A stretch of 64,000 bases of DNA from Salinicola endophyticus (lineage in GTDB: Bacteria; Pseudomonadota; Gammaproteobacteria; Pseudomonadales; Halomonadaceae): assembly GCF_003206575.1 (NCBI RefSeq), contig NZ_PZJO01000002.1, positions 471,935 through 535,934 of the forward strand. The letters run 5' to 3'. Every line of letters starts with the position of its first letter. Position 1 is the stretch's first letter. The translations under genes were made by a program, and so were the position numbers. This document shows positions 1 to 9,355 of this stretch, one piece after another. Below the pieces are notes generated by a model. It had not been told where the DNA came from. It made no database searches and saw nothing but the letters and a program-made list of their open reading frames with translations.

Positions 1-284
1 ATCCCAGGTTCGAGGTTGAGAGCTCCTCATTTTCCATGGCAAGGCTATCCAGACCACACTGTCCAGACTCGCTACCCAAGCCACCCCACCGAATAACAGA
101 ATCGGCAAACAGCTACCGCCGCCGTGAACCAAAGCGGGATGAAGACGGCGGCGGCGAGATGGCTGACAGGGCGCTCGACGCGTTCGTCCGCCAGGCGACG
201 AGTGATCTCAACTCGACTGCACTACGGCAGCAACGCCACCACCGGCGCAGGCGCTCATGACACGCCATCTTTCTGCTCCATACT

Positions 285-2336
285 TCACTTGCAAGGGGAG
301 CCCAAGTCTTGCGCAGCCGTAAGCCAAAGTGCCGTTGCCTCGCTGGAGGTGACCCGATGCGCAGACAGGCCAGCGGATTGACGCAGCAGTCTCCTGGCCA
401 ACACCCCACTGGCGTCGCGAGAAGACGGAATGTCGCGCTCCAGCGCTACTACTCCCAGCAGACTATCTCGTTGCTGCCATCTCAATGAGGCGATCCAGAG
501 CGGCTGAGGCGATGGCTGACAGGTACCCGTGAGCGTGAAGTCAGAGGGCCAGACGTACAGGACCAGGCGCCTGCGCGCCCTCCCCGGCATGGCGTAGGTA
601 GCAATCAGCGACGGGGGCCGCCCCTCGTTGAGTCGCGGCAGCGCCGGCAGTGCCTTGTCGGGACTGGCGGGATTCAGCCAGTGCAGGGAACTCATCGCGG
701 TCCAGGGAGTGTCGACCTGCCAACCGGCATCATTCAGACTTCGGCGCAGCGCCCCTAGCCCTCCCGCCCACTGCATGACCATGGGTTCTTCTCTGTCACC
801 GCCCAGATCGATGCGACGCTGCGGCAATTGCTGATACCCACCCTTGGACCAGGAACTCCATGTCATCCGCTGGATGTCAGGTTGCGGGGTATAACGAGCA
901 CGATCAGCGGCCAAGTTCTGGTAGAGGTGATACGGCCACACCACGGCCAACGTTAGCAGAACCACCGCGAGCACTCCTCTTGCTTCGGCTGGTGGGGCAT
1001 GGCGACGCTGATGACTGATCGCCAGCAGAATCACCCATGCCGTACCGATGGCCATCCCCGCGAGGACATCGGCCAGCCAATGCGCCCCAAGATAGAGGCG
1101 AGAGAGCGCGATCCACATGACGGTCATCATCGCCGCGCCGATCACCCAGCCACGCTGTCTTGCCGGCAAGCCTCGAGCGACGAGATAAGCCAGAAAGCCA
1201 TACAGAACGGTATTGATGGTGGCGTGACCACTGGGAAAGGAAAAGGCTTCCCAACCGCTGTAAAGCCCGGCAGTAGGACGCGGCCAATGCACCATCGCCT
1301 TGATCACCGGCGTGAATAGCGCAGCTCCCCCTACCGCTGCCAACCAATAGAGCGCCCCGTGCCAAGCGCGGCGAAGCAATAGCCAAGCCGCCACTGCGAT
1401 GGTGAGGCTGGTGGTCACGAAGCCATCTCCCAGCTCGGTGATCGCCAACATCACGGTGTCACTCCAGTGGGTCCGCAGCGCCTGCATCGCGTGAAAGACC
1501 GCCTGATTGGCCCTCACCAGCGGATCTCCCGCCATCAAATTCTCGAGAAGAGCCGTAAACATCCATAGGCAGCCGAGCAGCATGGCAATCGCAGCGACCA
1601 GCATGAGCCCTTCACCGCTCAGGCTATTCATCAACCGATAGATGGTGCGCTGAAGTAACGTCGAACGCGGTCTGCACCACTCTGCCAGTCGCCCACTACC
1701 AGCTTTCAGCCACGTGACGCCGTGGGGCAGCATCACTCGGCGCGTCATCCACACGACAAGCCAGCTCAACAGCAATAAAAGCCCCAGCATCAGCACCAGC
1801 CTGATCGCGACCTGGGCTATGACCTGCAGCGACGCCCCCAGCGCGACACCGGCCAGCACGTGAGTGGCGGCCCACAAGACCGCCGAAGCAACGTTGAAGA
1901 CGTAGAAACGCCCAGGCGACATCCCGCTCATGCCAGCGGTAAGAGGTACGAAAGCCCGCGGCCCCTGGATGAAACGTGCCAGAAACACCCCTTTACCCCC
2001 GTGGCGCTGGAAAAACACTTCGGCTCGCGCGAGCCAACGCGGGTAACGACTGAACGGCCAGTAACCCGCGAGGCGGGCACCGTAGTGATGACCCAGCCAG
2101 AAGGAGATCCCGTCGCCGGTGATCGCTCCGAACAGGGCAGCGAGAATCAGTGGTGCACTCGCTAGCGCACCGGTGCTGGCCAGGGCACTGATACCCACGA
2201 TCAACATGGAACCCGGCACCAGGGTGCCGACGACCGGCAACGCCTCAGCCATGGCGGCCACACCGACCAGGGAGTAAGCCATCAGAGCATGCTGTGCGGC
2301 CAGTCGAGTGACCTCGGTAACGATGGCATCCAGCAT
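285..2336 (-). CDS. DedA / PAP2 phosphatase / LssY-C fusion membrane protein
   Basis: About 683 residues. The N-terminal ~200 residues look like a DedA/SNARE-associated transporter domain (small-residue-rich membrane segments, GPRAFVPLTAGMSGM motif). The middle carries a PAP2 lipid phosphatase domain with all three motifs: KAMVHWPRP, FPSGH and SRLYLGAHWLAD. The C-terminal ~200 residues resemble the LssY-C domain. Such fusions are thought to act on undecaprenyl pyrophosphate or phospholipids in the inner membrane. I chose the ATG at 2336 because the DedA domain begins directly after it; the longer reading adds 22 residues without hydrophobic character. The gene lies outside the tRNA attachment site, so it is probably host chromosome. 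The 284 bases to its left hold nothing I recognise. Confidence 0.85.
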   Translation of the reverse strand: MLDAIVTEVTRLAAQHALMAYSLVGVAAMAEALPVVGTLVPGSMLIVGISALASTGALASAPLILAALFGAITGDGISFWLGHHYGARLAGYWPFSRYPRWLARAEVFFQRHGGKGVFLARFIQGPRAFVPLTAGMSGMSPGRFYVFNVASAVLWAATHVLAGVALGASLQVIAQVAIRLVLMLGLLLLLSWLVVWMTRRVMLPHGVTWLKAGSGRLAEWCRPRSTLLQRTIYRLMNSLSGEGLMLVAAIAMLLGCLWMFTALLENLMAGDPLVRANQAVFHAMQALRTHWSDTVMLAITELGDGFVTTSLTIAVAAWLLLRRAWHGALYWLAAVGGAALFTPVIKAMVHWPRPTAGLYSGWEAFSFPSGHATINTVLYGFLAYLVARGLPARQRGWVIGAAMMTVMWIALSRLYLGAHWLADVLAGMAIGTAWVILLAISHQRRHAPPAEARGVLAVVLLTLAVVWPYHLYQNLAADRARYTPQPDIQRMTWSSWSKGGYQQLPQRRIDLGGDREEPMVMQWAGGLGALRRSLNDAGWQVDTPWTAMSSLHWLNPASPDKALPALPRLNEGRPPSLIATYAMPGRARRRLVLYVWPSDFTLTGTCQPSPQPLWIASLRWQQRDSLLGVVALERDIPSSRDASGVLARRLLRQSAGLSAHRVTSSEATALWLTAAQDLGSPCK

Positions 2337-2732
2337 CGGCGACTGCTCCGGAATCGAGGGCGTGAAACGTTCATGTCCATGGACACGCCACCCTGTCAGC
2401 ACGACGTTAAGAGCGCCTTATGGCCTTGTTCGGATAGGCAAGAGTGCGCGAATCACCCGGCGCCAGACAGCAGGGAACTCATCGAGACCTTGAGCCCTCT
2501 GTGGGTAGCCTCTGATGGGGTAACGGGTAGGAAATAGCTGGGATGTGCTGGAGCTCAACCACTGGAGGTCATGACGCCTTGGGGGAAGGCACCCATCCGG
2601 AGAGGATCGAGACCAAGAGCGTTTCATCGCTCATGAGGTCTGACAGCCAATATTACACAAACAGGAAGGGACTTTTACTGGATACCGCTAGCGAGAAGGA
2701 ATAGCGCCAATCGCAAACTCACTTGTGAGCGA
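2337..2732. other. Intergenic stretch between host gene and attachment site
   Basis: No gene or RNA is recognisable here. The short open frames on both strands have no domain character. The stretch would contain the promoter of the DedA/PAP2 gene (minus strand), but no convincing -35/-10 pair stands out. Confidence 0.4.
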
Positions 2733-2780
2733 TGGCTCCCCGAACAGGACTCGAACCTGTGACCCAATGATTAACAGTCA
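2733..2780 (-). other. ICE attachment site: 3' half of tRNA-Asn(GTT)
   Basis: On the minus strand this reads as the anticodon loop (CTGTTAA, anticodon GTT), the variable loop, a TPsiC arm (CAGG-TTCGAGT-CCTG) and the acceptor 3' strand ending GGGGAGCCA. Upstream of the anticodon loop neither the anticodon-stem partner nor the 5' acceptor strand (expected TCCCCGA) is present, so this is a fragment. That is the usual footprint of a tyrosine-recombinase ICE inserted into the 3' end of a tRNA gene. The integrase gene starts being read 1.1 kb away and ends 166 bases from the fragment. An intact tRNA-Asn is expected at the far end of the element. Confidence 0.8.
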
Positions 2781-2842
2781 GTTGGGCAGTTCGGGAGCTA
2801 AAATCGCCCTGAATCAGCGACTTAGCGAAAAAGCTTCGGGCT

Positions 2843-2871
2843 ATGTAGTGCGTGTCACGCCTGCACTACAT
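2843..2871. repeat. 9-bp perfect inverted repeat beside the attachment site
   Basis: Arms ATGTAGTGC (2843-2851) and GCACTACAT (2863-2871) are separated by 11 bases. The site lies between the tRNA fragment and the 3' end of the integrase gene. It could be an arm-type integrase or excisionase binding site, or a terminator of the integrase message; it lacks a clear T-run. Confidence 0.45.
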
Positions 2872-2945
2872 TGGCATGATAAATACTGTAGGGCGGATCC
2901 ACGCTTGTCAACCTCCAAATCTACTCTCTTCATCCGACTCTGACT

Positions 2946-3899
2946 TCAAAGGCTCCGGCGGCCATTGAGCGCTTTGCGCATCGCGTCGACACTCGGATGA
3001 ACGTACTCCATCGTCGTGCGCATGCTGGAGTGGTCGAGAACCATCTGGGTCACACGAATATTACGGTCAGGATCCTCCATCAATTCGGTTCCAAGGGTGT
3101 GTCGGAAACGATGAGGGGTAACTCTCGCCCCACAGAAGCCTGACAAGCGCTTGAAGAAATGCTCGATCTGATTGATGTCCATCACATCTCTGCGATGGCG
3201 TTTCGAGAAGCGATTGACATTGAACAACTGATCCTCACGCCTGAAACCTTGCCTGTGAGCCTCTAAAAGCAGCTTGCCTATGTAGGGATACAACCCGTCA
3301 GCAATGGGTATGACCGACTCAGAGTAGGTTTTTGAGCCCTCCCACGACGTCACTATGATCATTCGCTTCAGATCGACATCCTTTGCCTTGACGTGCAACA
3401 GCTGGCTCAGACGCATTCCCGTATAGTAGAAAGTCTCGACAACCGCTTCCCAAAACCAGGCGGGATGCAGCTTAGACGCATCGTCCTGCGCGCATTCAAA
3501 TCGCTTGCAGACATCCATCACCTCACGTACATACCTCATGGTAAGCGGCATTATCGTTTTTTTTGGCTTTCTAGGCTCCCTTACTCGCACTTTCACGAAA
3601 GGGTTATCCTCTCGCATAATCAACTGGTGCCTGATGCCGAAATTATAGAGGGCGGACAAATGTCTCACGTAGTTGTTCCAGCTCACCTCAACGATCCCAG
3701 CTGGGTTGTCACGCGTCCGTAGAATGGCCCCGCGCCACTCGCACACCATCTCTCGACTCACCATGCTTGGATAGCATTGTTTTCCAAAATAACGTCGAGC
3801 GGCTCGCACAGCCCCTGCGTAACTCGCAATCGACTTTTCCCGCAAGTGCGTATCGGCACAATAGCGGCTTAGCAGCTCCGCGAAGGACACATCAAACAT
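2946..3899 (-). CDS. int: Tyrosine recombinase / ICE integrase
   Basis: The 317 residues match a phage-type tyrosine integrase in length and layout: an N-terminal SAM-like core-binding domain (about 1-110) and a catalytic domain (about 120-310). The catalytic set is visible as R163 (YTGMRLSQ), K190, H263-x-x-R266 (TPHRFRHT), H290 and the nucleophile Y299 (MEYVHP). It would excise and integrate the element at tRNA-Asn. The start overlaps the end of the relaxase gene by 8 bases, so the two are probably translated together, which couples transfer and integration. The gene is read toward the attachment site. Confidence 0.92.
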   Translation of the reverse strand: MFDVSFAELLSRYCADTHLREKSIASYAGAVRAARRYFGKQCYPSMVSREMVCEWRGAILRTRDNPAGIVEVSWNNYVRHLSALYNFGIRHQLIMREDNPFVKVRVREPRKPKKTIMPLTMRYVREVMDVCKRFECAQDDASKLHPAWFWEAVVETFYYTGMRLSQLLHVKAKDVDLKRMIIVTSWEGSKTYSESVIPIADGLYPYIGKLLLEAHRQGFRREDQLFNVNRFSKRHRRDVMDINQIEHFFKRLSGFCGARVTPHRFRHTLGTELMEDPDRNIRVTQMVLDHSSMRTTMEYVHPSVDAMRKALNGRRSL

Positions 3900-5697
3900 C
3901 TCCCACCCTCCCCTCTTCTTTTTCGAGTGTCAGAACCCAATTATCAGGCGGCACCGCCTGTGTCAGCTCACGGGGACTTTTGAGCAGATACCCCATTAAG
4001 TACGTCGTTTTATTGGGACCTGCAACAACCACCTTTTGGATATTAACCCCATGGGTTTTGACATGATGACCCAACTTCTGAAATCCACTCTGGACCTCTT
4101 TCCAGCGCCTGGTACCACCAAGCTCAGCGCTGGCGAATCTTTTAAAAATGCCGGGACTTACCAGAAAATAGGTACCGGACACGGTGTGCACAACTGCATT
4201 GCTATCGTTGACGATAATAGACCGGCTTTCCAACCCCTGCTGGAGCCAGCCCCAAAACCGCTCACCCATTCCTTTCGCCTCGCCAACCTCCCCAGGGGCA
4301 TCAGGCTCATCTTTATTATCCTGAACATCGAATGTCTCGGAATTCGATTCATCGCCAACTTCCACCTTGTTCTCGAACAGAGAGATAAGCTCGTCATCCA
4401 AAGCTGACTCGAGATCGACGCCCGCTTTTCCATCAGACCCACCTGCATCAGAAGAGTCTTTATTTTTCGCAGGCAATGGAGTATTTTCATCAGCACCCAC
4501 TTCATTAGCCGCAACCTCATCATTTGAGACTGAAGCGGCATCAGCGTTAGATTCAGAACCAAGCGTATCGCAACCTTTCGTTTCAATTTTGCCTTTAAAG
4601 GGCTCTGGCTTTGTACCTGTTCCCCAGATCAATGTCGGCGAAATTCTGATCATGCTCAGTGACTGAGACCAATCCCCTTCAGAGACCTCGCACTTCCATA
4701 CTGACTTTCCCTCACTCACTTCTTCAATCAAACCATGTGCTTGCAACTCCCCATATAACCGTCCAAGGTCGGCGGGTATACTTTTTACTCCTTGAGCATA
4801 GAGGTGGGCCTTAAGTTCGTTTATCGCCCTAGGAGATACCAACCAAAGCGCTTCCTTTGTGAGCCAGGCCACGCCCCCTCGTTGGTTAAGCTGAAACTGC
4901 TCCTTGACCATGTAGCGCAGCCCGTCAGCGAGCTTGCGTTGGAGCGATTCGACGGGCGCAGCGAGCGCCTGCAGTGGATCACCTCCCATCGCCTTTGAGA
5001 CGCTAGCGCGATCCGCCTGGTGCACGATTTCCGCAATGATGCCGCCGCGGTCTGTGTGACCAGAGATGGTATAGGTGAGTAGCCCGAACAGGCGGGGCTG
5101 CGACAGGAGCCAGTCAAGCACGTGCGGGCCCAGCACTTGCTGACATAGGATCGGGTTTAGCGCGGCGTGCAGGTGGTAGTCTCGACCCGCCCGGTATCGA
5201 ACTCTGTAAGGACCGGGAATCGGGCCGTGCCAGAGCTTCCAATTCCGTCCATCCTCTAGATGAATCTCGATATCGACGAGCGTCTTCGCCACGTCATGCA
5301 TCAATGCGGCATAGATGATCGCCGCACTCCATAACTCTCCCGAAGAACTTTGATCTTCGGGCTTGCCCCCCGGGGGTAGCAGGTGACGCTGACGTAGCTT
5401 CAGCCCGTAGCACGCCATCTCTAACGCGTGATCGAGCATGCCTCCGGCGTAAGAGTGGTGATGAGACTCCGAGGCGGGAAGCTGCTGCACCAGCTCCGCA
5501 TAGCGCTGAATCGGTGCAAGGATGTAGTCGTCGAAAGCCTCTTGGGTCAGCGATGTCGTGTCCCAGAGCATTTTGAGCATCTGCTGACGACGCGGTAAGG
5601 CGAGGAGTTCTGGTCCACTACGCGGGTACTCCAGCCCCTCCCCCTGCCCCTTCACCGAACGCGCGCGGCCCCACCAGCGAAGTCGCTCAAGCAGCAT
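3892..5697 (-). CDS. traI: MobH-family relaxase (TraI_2 domain)
   Basis: 601 residues. The N-terminal ~310 residues fit the TraI_2 domain of MobH relaxases, with the HD-like metal motifs HHHSYAGG (79-86), DHALEMA and MHDVAK (H134-D135). The middle (about 370-460) is acidic and of low complexity, probably a linker. The C-terminal ~130 residues (GVNIQKVVVAGPNKTTYLMG) fit the winged-helix TraI C-terminal domain (PF07515). The protein would nick at oriT and lead the strand during conjugation. MobH relaxases next to the integrase are typical of the ICEclc/PFGI-1-like group, which agrees with the T4SS genes at the right of the window. Confidence 0.9.
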   Translation of the reverse strand: MLLERLRWWGRARSVKGQGEGLEYPRSGPELLALPRRQQMLKMLWDTTSLTQEAFDDYILAPIQRYAELVQQLPASESHHHSYAGGMLDHALEMACYGLKLRQRHLLPPGGKPEDQSSSGELWSAAIIYAALMHDVAKTLVDIEIHLEDGRNWKLWHGPIPGPYRVRYRAGRDYHLHAALNPILCQQVLGPHVLDWLLSQPRLFGLLTYTISGHTDRGGIIAEIVHQADRASVSKAMGGDPLQALAAPVESLQRKLADGLRYMVKEQFQLNQRGGVAWLTKEALWLVSPRAINELKAHLYAQGVKSIPADLGRLYGELQAHGLIEEVSEGKSVWKCEVSEGDWSQSLSMIRISPTLIWGTGTKPEPFKGKIETKGCDTLGSESNADAASVSNDEVAANEVGADENTPLPAKNKDSSDAGGSDGKAGVDLESALDDELISLFENKVEVGDESNSETFDVQDNKDEPDAPGEVGEAKGMGERFWGWLQQGLESRSIIVNDSNAVVHTVSGTYFLVSPGIFKRFASAELGGTRRWKEVQSGFQKLGHHVKTHGVNIQKVVVAGPNKTTYLMGYLLKSPRELTQAVPPDNWVLTLEKEEGRVGDV

Positions 5698-7106
5698 CGA
5701 TTTCCCCTCACAGCCGAGTGTTCTCGCGATGAAGCCTTTTTGCTGCAGCAGTGAGAAGGAGAAATGTTAACTCGTCTCGACACGTATTCAGCGCTACATG
5801 GGTCACTGGGCTCTATAGACTCTTGCCAAGACCTAGCCAGCTGCTACTACAAGACTCGAAAGCAGCCAGCTCGCCGCGCGCACCGGGTCTGAGCACATCA
5901 TGACCGACTACGTCTTTGGTCAGCAGCTCCTGTACTTGTATATCGTTCAGCCGACTTAACTATCGCACCAGCGACGCGGAGTGTGGTCAAACCACGGCCG
6001 ACCTAGCGTCCTCGGTTAGCAAGGTAAACGAAGACCGGTTCAATATGCACTGTGACAGAACGCTCAACGCAGAGGCCTACCAGTACGTGTCTATCCAAAG
6101 TCGACCTCCCCATGAGTACTCCACGACCATCCCCGGTAGTACGTGTCGATCTCTACACTACCAACTGTTACATGTAGGATACTCACGGCATTCAGATCTG
6201 CATTTAAAATGCAGAATCTATTCCAACGCCGGGCCAAGAAGAATCTTTTGAGCACTAGGGAGTTCAAGCAAAAACGGCACATACCAAGGTTACGGTCAGC
6301 GGCAGATTCTAAGCCGACGGCAATGCATAAATCACCACAAGTGAAAAGCGAAAAAAGACAAAAAGCTGCAGGAAGAGAAAAACCTAGCCGCAGCCAACTC
6401 TACCTCGCTCAACAGCGGCCGCCTTTGATTGCACGCCACGGCGCAATCTCTGTGAAAGGATACGCCCCGGTGAAAGGTTCAATACCACCTAAAATAGTAC
6501 GCAGAAAATTAGCTCGATTGAGGTGACAATGACATGCCCAGCGAAGTACTCTGCAGACGACCAATTCCGCTGACCCCCTTCCCTAATACAAACTTAAGTG
6601 CGATGAAAATGGCTCAATCTTCAAGCGTATCATTCCGCAGTTCCACTTAGTGCAAGTAGGAGCCGAAGCTGCTCATCATGTGCACTATCAATGTACCGGA
6701 TAGAATTGAGAGGAGAGCCTCCTAGCTCCGCCCAGCCTACTACTGCCCAAGCACAACTCTGATACTCTGCAGCTCGCCCAAATCTCCGACGACACCAGAA
6801 TAAGCTGCCACTAGACAGCATAATGCGTAGCGACTCACGCATGACATCGCGAGCGCCTTTATCGATTGCGGGATTTTACTCGGCCGAGTAGCTGTGACAA
6901 CTAAGTCTTGAAAATCGAAGTCTGAGCACCGCCTCTGCAGTCCATTTGAGACAACGACTGCCCTTCCAGAGGTACCTCACACGTCTGCGCCGTGTAGAGG
7001 CAAATGCGTTTCATGAAACGAATAGCATATTTTTTTACGATGTATTTGCAGATAAAAATATTCATTTTTAGAATGAAAGCCTGTGCTGAGGGCAAGGACT
7101 TTTTCG
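5698..7106. other. 1.4-kb non-coding junction between ICE core and cargo
   Basis: No gene is convincing here. Open frames of 60-127 codons on both strands have no domain character and poor start contexts. The composition is more AT-rich than the flanks, especially at 6990-7080. The stretch may hold the relaxase/integrase promoter, oriT, or degraded cargo. I could not identify an oriT by eye. Confidence 0.4.
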
Positions 7107-8012
7107 ATGATCACTTTCAAGCAGCTCGACGCGATCTACTGGGTCAGTGAGCTGGGCAGTTTCGAAGCCGCAGCCAACAAGCTGCACACTACCCAGTCGG
7201 CGATCTCAAAACGCATACAGGAGCTCGAGGAAACGTTTGGCGTGGCGCTGTTCGACCGCAGCCGGCGTTCGGCGCGCCTGACCGATAAGGGAGCCGAGCT
7301 GCTGACGCTCTCGCGGGAACTGCTGGAGCGACGCGATCACCTGCTCGAGCGAATCAGCGACGAGTCGGTGATCCAGAGCCACTTTCGTATCGGCGTGACC
7401 GAACTTACCGGTCTGACCTGGCTTCCCCAAGTGATCGAGAGCATTCGCGGGCGCTTCCCTCGGCTCAACATCGAACCGTCCATCGAGCTCAGCAGCGATC
7501 TGTTCGCCAAGCTCGAACAAGACAAGCTGGACATGATCGTGGTGCCCGACGTGTTCTCGGATACGCGCTTCGTATCACAGCCATTGAAGAGCGTGGAGAA
7601 CGCCTGGATGGCGGCACCCGGCACGGTGGCGGCGGACCATACCCTAACTCTGGCGGAACTCGCCGAGTTCACCGTGCTCTCCCAGGGCAGCCACTCCGGC
7701 ACCGGCCTGATCTACGAGCGCTGGTTCTCCCAGCATGGAGTGCGGCTGCGCAACACCCTCGTCAGCGACTATCTGCTGGCACAGGTGGGCCTGACCCTGG
7801 CCGGAGTGGGCATCAGCTATCTACCCCGTCACTGTCTGCAGTTTCTGATAGACCGCAGGATGCTCCAGGTGCTGAACACCGCGCCCGGGCTGCCTCGCGT
7901 GCGGTATTGCGCGCTCTACCGCGCTGATCGCCAGGCCAATCTCAACGACGCGATCGTCGAGCTGGCGAAACAGGCCTGCTGCTTCGACCAGCTCTATTTC
8001 AACGCTTACTGA
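7107..8012 (+). CDS. LysR-family transcriptional regulator
   Basis: 301 residues. The N-terminal ~60 residues form the LysR helix-turn-helix (FEAAANKLHTTQSAISKRIQ); the rest is the periplasmic-binding-protein-like effector domain. I chose the ATG at 7107 because AAGGAC lies just upstream and the helix-turn-helix starts directly after it. It is transcribed toward, and ends 24 bases from, the symporter gene on the other strand. It probably controls the minus-strand block ending at 8037. The effector is unknown. Confidence 0.88.
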   Translation: MITFKQLDAIYWVSELGSFEAAANKLHTTQSAISKRIQELEETFGVALFDRSRRSARLTDKGAELLTLSRELLERRDHLLERISDESVIQSHFRIGVTELTGLTWLPQVIESIRGRFPRLNIEPSIELSSDLFAKLEQDKLDMIVVPDVFSDTRFVSQPLKSVENAWMAAPGTVAADHTLTLAELAEFTVLSQGSHSGTGLIYERWFSQHGVRLRNTLVSDYLLAQVGLTLAGVGISYLPRHCLQFLIDRRMLQVLNTAPGLPRVRYCALYRADRQANLNDAIVELAKQACCFDQLYFNAY

Positions 8013-8036
8013 CGTCGTTGCTGGCGGATGCCCTCT

Positions 8037-9296
8037 TCAGGAGGCACCGTCGGCAGGATGCGGGGCGGCCACCGGCGACGCCGCCAGCTGCGTGTCCAGC
8101 AGGCGTTCGCTCTTCGCCACCAGCAGCGCGCCGATCACGTCCCCGGAAACGTTGAGCGTGGTGTGTCCCATGTCGACGATGCGATAGATGCCGGCGATCA
8201 CGCCGACCAGCTCGAACGGCAGGTTCATCAGTTGCAGTATCAACGTACCCATGACGATTCCACCGCCGGGAATGCCCGGCGCCGCCATCGACAGGATGGT
8301 ACCGATGAAGATCACGTTCACCATCTGCGACAGACTCAACGGAAGGTCGTAGAAGCCCGCGGCGAACACCACCAGCACCGATAGGTAGGCCGCCGCCCCC
8401 ATCAGGTTGATCGTGGCGCCCAGCGGCAGCATGAACGAGCACAACCATTGCGGCACGCCGAGGCCCTGATTGGTGACCTTCATCGTCACCGGCAACGTGG
8501 CGTTGCTGCTGGTGGTCGACAGGGTCATCAGCCAGATCGGCACCATCTTGCGCACGAAGCGCGCATAGGATATCCGTGTGAACAGCACCAGCAGGATCGA
8601 GGCAACCACCCAGACCGCCAGCAGCGAGGCGTAGTCCGCCAGCACGAACTTGCCGATCTGGCCGAAGATATCAATGCCGTAGTTGGCGACCGCGTAGGCC
8701 ATCAGGGCGAAGATGCCGAGCGGAGAGACGGCCATGATCATGTCGAGGATACGGAACGAGACCGCCGCGCCCTCGTCGAACAGTGCGCGCAGCCTGGCGG
8801 CACGCTCCCCCAGCATGACCATCGCCACACCGACCAGGATGGTAAACACGATCAACTGGATGACGTTGCCGCTGGCCATCGCCTCGACCGGATTGCTGGG
8901 AATCATCTTCAGCAGGAACTGGCCGATGTCCAGGCCCGCCGGCGCGGCACCGGCGGGGGCGCTCGCCGTGAGCTCGAGCCCGTGCCCCGGCTGGATGAGA
9001 GAGGCCACCGCAAGACCGATGGCGCCCGCAACAACAGTCATCACCGTATAGACGACCAGCGTCTTGCCGCCTACCCGCTTGAGTTGCTGGACATCGCCCA
9101 TGTTGGCGATGCCGCCGGCAACCGAGAAGAAGATGATCGGCACGATGAGCATCTTGATTCCACTGATGAAGGCATCGCCCAATGGCTTGATCGCCAGGGA
9201 GAAATCAGCGAACAGCAAACCGCAAGCGATCCCCAGCACGAAACCGATGAAAATGCGCGCAGGAAGGCCCCGCGCTCCTCGTATGGCGATTCTCAT
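8037..9296 (-). CDS. Divergent DAACS-family (GltP/SstT-like) symporter
   Basis: About 419 residues with the membrane layout of dicarboxylate/amino acid:cation symporters. The serine-rich hairpin is present (TTSSNATLPV) and hairpin 2 as GIPGGGIVM. Two key sites deviate. The NMDGT sodium/substrate motif reads NLMGA, losing the Asp. In the final helix, pattern D-x-x-R-T-x-x-N-V-x-G-D reads DMGHTTLNVSGD, so the Arg that binds the acidic side chain in glutamate/aspartate carriers is His. The substrate is therefore probably not plain glutamate. Start ATG 9296 is chosen because MRIAIRG leads straight into the first membrane helix. It is last in the block 12534-8037. Confidence 0.82.
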   Translation of the reverse strand: MRIAIRGARGLPARIFIGFVLGIACGLLFADFSLAIKPLGDAFISGIKMLIVPIIFFSVAGGIANMGDVQQLKRVGGKTLVVYTVMTVVAGAIGLAVASLIQPGHGLELTASAPAGAAPAGLDIGQFLLKMIPSNPVEAMASGNVIQLIVFTILVGVAMVMLGERAARLRALFDEGAAVSFRILDMIMAVSPLGIFALMAYAVANYGIDIFGQIGKFVLADYASLLAVWVVASILLVLFTRISYARFVRKMVPIWLMTLSTTSSNATLPVTMKVTNQGLGVPQWLCSFMLPLGATINLMGAAAYLSVLVVFAAGFYDLPLSLSQMVNVIFIGTILSMAAPGIPGGGIVMGTLILQLMNLPFELVGVIAGIYRIVDMGHTTLNVSGDVIGALLVAKSERLLDTQLAASPVAAPHPADGAS

Positions 9297-9355
9297 AAGA
9301 ACCTCGTTGTCATCATTGTGAATTGTTAGATCGTTGCCGCCAGAGGTAGCTGGAG

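Noticed and set aside
2733-2808. Complete tRNA-Asn gene
   Set aside because: The 5' acceptor strand, D arm and 5' anticodon strand do not pair; only the part from the anticodon loop to CCA is tRNA-like.
6143-6526. 127-codon plus-strand frame in the junction region
   Set aside because: Lys/Arg-rich without domain or ribosome site; not enough to call a gene.
8448-9329. 293-codon plus-strand open frame
   Set aside because: Shadow of the DAACS symporter gene; His/Arg/Gln-rich and without any domain.
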